A stretch of 64,000 nucleotides of DNA from Rachicladosporium sp. CCFEE 5018 (lineage: Eukaryota > Ascomycota > Dothideomycetes > Cladosporiales > Cladosporiaceae), in assembly GCA_002077045.2 (NCBI GenBank), contig KZ111181.1, positions 124,001-188,000 of the forward strand, given 5' to 3'. Numbering within the stretch: the stretch's first letter is position 1; each line of letters starts with the position of its first letter. The notes beneath the pieces were generated by a model. The model was not told where the DNA came from and did not search any database. It saw only the letters and a list, made by a program, of their open reading frames with translations. Below are positions 61,701 to 64,000 of the stretch, piece by piece. Position numbers and translations under genes: made by a program.

Positions 61701-63176
61701 TCCAATGAGAAGAGCAACGTCACGAGCAAGGCCAACAAACTCACCAAGACCCAGCCACGGCCGCCGAGCCCTGTGCAGCGATATGTCCCCACTCAAACAG
61801 CGTACCCGCCACGTGCCACGCGGGACTACGATGCCTATGAAGCGCAGCAGATGAAGCAGTATATGCGTCCTGCTGCAGTACCTGGGTATCAGCGGCCGCC
61901 GCAACCACAATACGATGAACCGTATATGATCTCGCCGTATGCGGAGAAGCAGCCTTCTGCGCCGATCTCCGGCAACAGTACGCAGCCTAGGAGAAGTTTC
62001 ACTGAACCAGCTGCGCCGTATGAGTGGTATGGTCCGCAGCAGCAGAACTTTGGGACTCATGCGCAGGCGCCTGTTGCTGCAGACAGTATTTCACCGCAGC
62101 CGATCAGACAGCTACACAGCGCTCAACAGCAGCCTCAGTCTCGCCCGGCTCAGCAGCAGTACCGGTCCCCGTCACCTCAACGGCCCTACCGGTCAGCTCC
62201 ACCTCAGCAGCAATATTCATCGCCTCCACCTCAGCAATCGTCACAGCCCTTGCAGCGCGATGTGCCAGCCCAGCAGAGTACGCAGAATATGCCACCAATC
62301 CGGCGTTCGTACGACCAGAGCCAGTACCCTTCACTCAATGGCATTCCGATGATCACAAGAGACGCACCGGCGACTCGCGAAGGACCCAAGCCGCGTCGGG
62401 CAACGTACGGAAATGGCAGCTCATATGCGAATGACAGCTTCCCACAGACGCAGGGTAGACAGGAGCTCACTGCACAGCCAGCTCCGGAGCCACGCCGGAC
62501 TACCTACGGTAACGACAACTTTCCGCAAGCACCAGGCAGACAAGACTATCAGACGCAGTATTGGCAGCAGCGGCAGCCGGCCGATCAGCGATATGTGTCA
62601 CCTCCTCCTGTCTCAGCTTTGAGTGGTGAACAATCAAGATGGCAGATGTCGCCAGTGTCAGCAACCTCGGGAGGTGAACGAGAGCGCTGGTCGAGTGCTC
62701 CTCAACACAGCATTGGCGATGGTCCGCGCGCAGTCTCGTGGGGACCGCAGCCACTTGAAACCGGTCCTCGCCAGTTCAATGGACCTCCCCTGGCTGCATT
62801 GGGTGCAAGCCGTTCACCTCCACCCAGGGATCCAAGAAGATCAGGACAGTACGAGCACAATGGCGTCGGCAGACCGCCGTACGATAGCCAAGAGCTTCGA
62901 GAAAGGAACGCCTATCCATCTCCGCCACCTGACGAGCAAGCAATGAGGCCGCCAGAGAGTCGATACTCGCAGCCTGTACCACAGCAGGCTGGGCGCGCGC
63001 AGCGGTACGTTCATGTATACCACGAGGAGCGGCCGATGACGTATCAACGAGGATCATCCGAATACACTGGCAGGCGAGATGATGCTGGTGTCAGCGAGGA
63101 GCAATTGATGAATATGAGAGGTGCCAGCTATCCGGGGCAAGAGTGGCGGCCGGATCTACAGGGTAGTGTGCGTTAA
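58710..63176 (+). CDS. 1488-aa disordered Pro/Gln/Ser-rich protein, function unknown
   Basis: Single exon from the first in-frame ATG, MPVPEMPTPMLDVRNDYEKK; an additional 5' exon cannot be excluded. No recognised enzyme or binding domain. Notable pieces are an RS-rich stretch (RRSEERSRSRSREQSRSRRA, about 310-330) and a duplicated DELYDVTPT. There is a basic patch SEPKKKRFSGLGSVFGRSNE, then a Gln/Pro/Tyr-rich C-terminal third (QQQYRSPSPQRPYRSAPPQQ) with repeated PRRxTYGN...FPQxxGRQ units. Pro-Gln-Tyr richness and RS motifs suggest heavy phosphorylation and multivalent binding. The composition is similar to, but the sequence not obviously homologous with, the upstream 1602-aa protein. Confidence 0.8.
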   Translation: MPVPEMPTPMLDVRNDYEKKEPGNRASSGVGVGDGTRGINATQGTVEPQDKIVGEHDIDASANGGEVLPIPATQLQHESLEESSPTPPAAIVEDSTVLQRPSRPEQSTSATSRGAAFSTTEPVEALVQAQQPTMHSRVPPSISAEAGRADLLALDSTAPAAASADDDMHGTDLTHTNEPVRESARSPPLTLYNRKSEHDFAQETHPVAVAASASPTTPSPSSPTAEQPRRSILERLRAASRSASRSATWSRPGSLVIDTSTPTQSSSRNPSRPNSTVLGKKPDLIPSADDSIPTVPNELRRRSEERSRSRSREQSRSRRASMRGSEVWAQSREQLPAMPTTPSNRRREAWEDDEGISGAMPGVPERGERLGILPSPTTLNESPEKVRRGSGMGAAHRDLQGMGALDGESMPYTNKMQAIPSELLEAPMQQIMQPSASPVGQEAFDAGERSHSPDAIAAPAIRPTQERAFSARDFLPSQQRNRQSRPASPSGSPMREAPSHAPVAEDELYDVTPTVHEPATHVPAEADELYDVTPTGSRGLVSDRDRFFSAEDLRGDRTQQAFLGPHQVADPLQNQQMAASEQDLEEQATDLVSALPGYAAPRTFAGAADNHSLVSAQSEHYHDAYEERVGRAGSHRSSVSSITQPSLLAAPQALGRSEENASTSTLHAGPDIATPTPITHNEPILEAASVPPYEALERAHSPDVQPVAALNLPRQRLIPDSQQGQLDDRPMSFLPLGTDDTGAPLQETLTRGEADGASTPVQRLSPEGRNVTAGITPTEPSRSVEHFAQSPPTQTLGPRDGTAMNADTSPQQLHRDGEDFTQLLPAQPFGPREDMTTTAPVQPSVYRPSVSRTPSGYDRVRMPQARQDAPTVPTRDDSPPKRLSYYRGPPDSTIAGIPPPSQLHENYDGLIDPQVDNMAAELARNERPQQQEKRRSGIWNSMRRNTSDYSRGSSLVALSPEPTRSKTVSKQRASTTPLESSEPKKKRFSGLGSVFGRSNEKSNVTSKANKLTKTQPRPPSPVQRYVPTQTAYPPRATRDYDAYEAQQMKQYMRPAAVPGYQRPPQPQYDEPYMISPYAEKQPSAPISGNSTQPRRSFTEPAAPYEWYGPQQQNFGTHAQAPVAADSISPQPIRQLHSAQQQPQSRPAQQQYRSPSPQRPYRSAPPQQQYSSPPPQQSSQPLQRDVPAQQSTQNMPPIRRSYDQSQYPSLNGIPMITRDAPATREGPKPRRATYGNGSSYANDSFPQTQGRQELTAQPAPEPRRTTYGNDNFPQAPGRQDYQTQYWQQRQPADQRYVSPPPVSALSGEQSRWQMSPVSATSGGERERWSSAPQHSIGDGPRAVSWGPQPLETGPRQFNGPPLAALGASRSPPPRDPRRSGQYEHNGVGRPPYDSQELRERNAYPSPPPDEQAMRPPESRYSQPVPQQAGRAQRYVHVYHEERPMTYQRGSSEYTGRRDDAGVSEEQLMNMRGASYPGQEWRPDLQGSVR

Positions 63177-63481
63177 TTGAGTAGGTCTGTGTCAGGACAC
63201 ATCGCAGGCCCTGCTCGACATAATGACCGGGCAGCCCAGCTTCGAAGCGAATGCGAAGCTAGCTCAATTATGAATGAAAACAGCTTGACCAAATTCGTCC
63301 ACTGGTAAAGCTTCTCCACAGTGCGACCAAGAACTGTATCTAGACACCGCGTCAGATATCTGCGTTGTATGACTCAGTTGTATATACGGCTGAGACCAAT
63401 ACTGACTTGGCAAGTAAATAGTCTCCATATGTGATTCGCGCTGTAGAAAGAACGACACGCCTTCTTACTCTCAAACCCACC
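63177..63481. other. intergenic, no gene seen
   Basis: 305 bp of promoter and 3' flank between same-strand genes; AT-rich near 63340-63430. Nothing else recognised. Confidence 0.6.
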
Positions 63482-64000
63482 ATGGCATCGACAGACACAA
63501 GTATCTCGTCCTCCTTTCCCTTCACGCTGAAGCATGTTGCTGTCCTCGACTCGCACATCGCATACATCGACACGGAGGCCAGTCACAACGCAGCGATCAC
63601 AGCCATTCTCCTCCACGGCAATCCGACATCTTCATACATCTGGCGCAACATCATCCCGCATGTCAGTCCCGTCGTACGATGCATTGCACCCGATTTGATC
63701 GGCATGGGCAAGTCTGGCAAGCCCATTATCACCTACCGCTTTGTCGACCACGCCCGCTATCTTGACGCGTTCCTCGATGCCGTTAATCCGAATGGTCCGG
63801 TCGTGATAGTTGCGCAAGACTGGGGCTCAGCTTTAGGCTTGCATTGGGCGTTTCGACATCAGGATCGCATCGCCGGGCTTGCACTCATGGAGTTCATCCG
63901 ACCTTTCCCGACTTGGGATGATGCTGGAGGTGTACAGGCGCAGGAGGTGTTCAAGCGGTTCCGGGACCCGGTCGTTGGGAGGAAGCTAATTATGGAGGAT
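63482..64000 (+). CDS. haloalkane dehalogenase-like alpha/beta hydrolase, 5' part
   Basis: The first 173 codons of a gene cut by the right edge, from ATG 63482. The alpha/beta hydrolase landmarks are those of haloalkane dehalogenases: ILLHGNPTSSYIWRNIIPHV (oxyanion/halide Asn in HGNPTSS), CIAPDLIGMGKSGKP, YRFVDHARYLDAFLDAV and the nucleophile elbow VIVAQDWGSALGLHWAFRHQ (Asp nucleophile followed by halide-binding Trp). LALMEFIRPFPTWDD follows at the start of the cap. In this family the Asp attacks a carbon-halogen bond and water completes hydrolysis. Fungal homologues are uncharacterised mostly, and the natural substrate is unknown. No signal peptide, so cytosolic. Confidence 0.9.
   Translation, partial: MASTDTSISSSFPFTLKHVAVLDSHIAYIDTEASHNAAITAILLHGNPTSSYIWRNIIPHVSPVVRCIAPDLIGMGKSGKPIITYRFVDHARYLDAFLDAVNPNGPVVIVAQDWGSALGLHWAFRHQDRIAGLALMEFIRPFPTWDDAGGVQAQEVFKRFRDPVVGRKLIMED

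Overview
The window is a gene-dense piece of a filamentous ascomycete nuclear genome (Pezizomycotina, most likely Dothideomycetes). Genes lie on both strands. Introns are mostly 47-60 nt with GT..AG ends and an RCTRAC-like branch point. The recognisable genes are typically fungal: ATG29, Sss1, Sed5, an Nvj2/TEX2-type SMP protein, REV3, Gemin2/SIP1-like, a chitinase and CBM1/CBM20 enzymes. The class-level placement is inference from protein flavour and intron style; no rRNA or tRNA is present to anchor it.

Layout. 1-7 kb: 5' end of a mitochondrial ABC1/ADCK kinase-like gene, two tandem BTB genes sharing an intron position, a DCG1-like racemase and a secreted beta-propeller lactonase. 7.5-13.2 kb: a disordered protein of unknown function, an M20 amidohydrolase and a Gemin2-like gene. 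13.9-19.4 kb: the accessory locus. A Helo-like-N protein gene and a large NACHT-HET gene are divergent, sharing about 308 bp. The first protein ends in a G/N/Q-rich motif that resembles a motif just before the NACHT domain of the second. 19.5-27.2 kb: ATG29, divergent RPL21 and RPS9 (uS4), and the SMP-domain protein. 28-35.3 kb: a carbohydrate-active stretch with a GH18-CBM20 chitinase, a CE1-CBM1 esterase and a GH31 alpha-glucosidase that has a CBM20-like insert and an in-frame stop. 36.1-52.7 kb: REV3, phosphoserine phosphatase, SSS1, a DCAF11/LEC14B-like WD40 protein, a cytochrome b2-like dehydrogenase, an SDR, a kappa-class GST-like protein and SED5. 53.6-63.2 kb: two very large disordered proteins, the first with four 50-residue repeats. 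The window ends inside a haloalkane dehalogenase-like gene.

The most interesting locus is 13890-19860. It looks like a fungal NLR/effector cell-death pair: receptor and effector adjacent, divergent and carrying matching candidate amyloid-signalling motifs. The receptor has an unusual order (membrane helix, motif, NACHT, HET), the effector reading frame is broken, and the receptor's last exon has been tandemly duplicated together with the 3' end of ATG29. Other anomalies are an intron in RPS9 that starts with AT instead of GT, and the nonsense codon in the GH31 gene.
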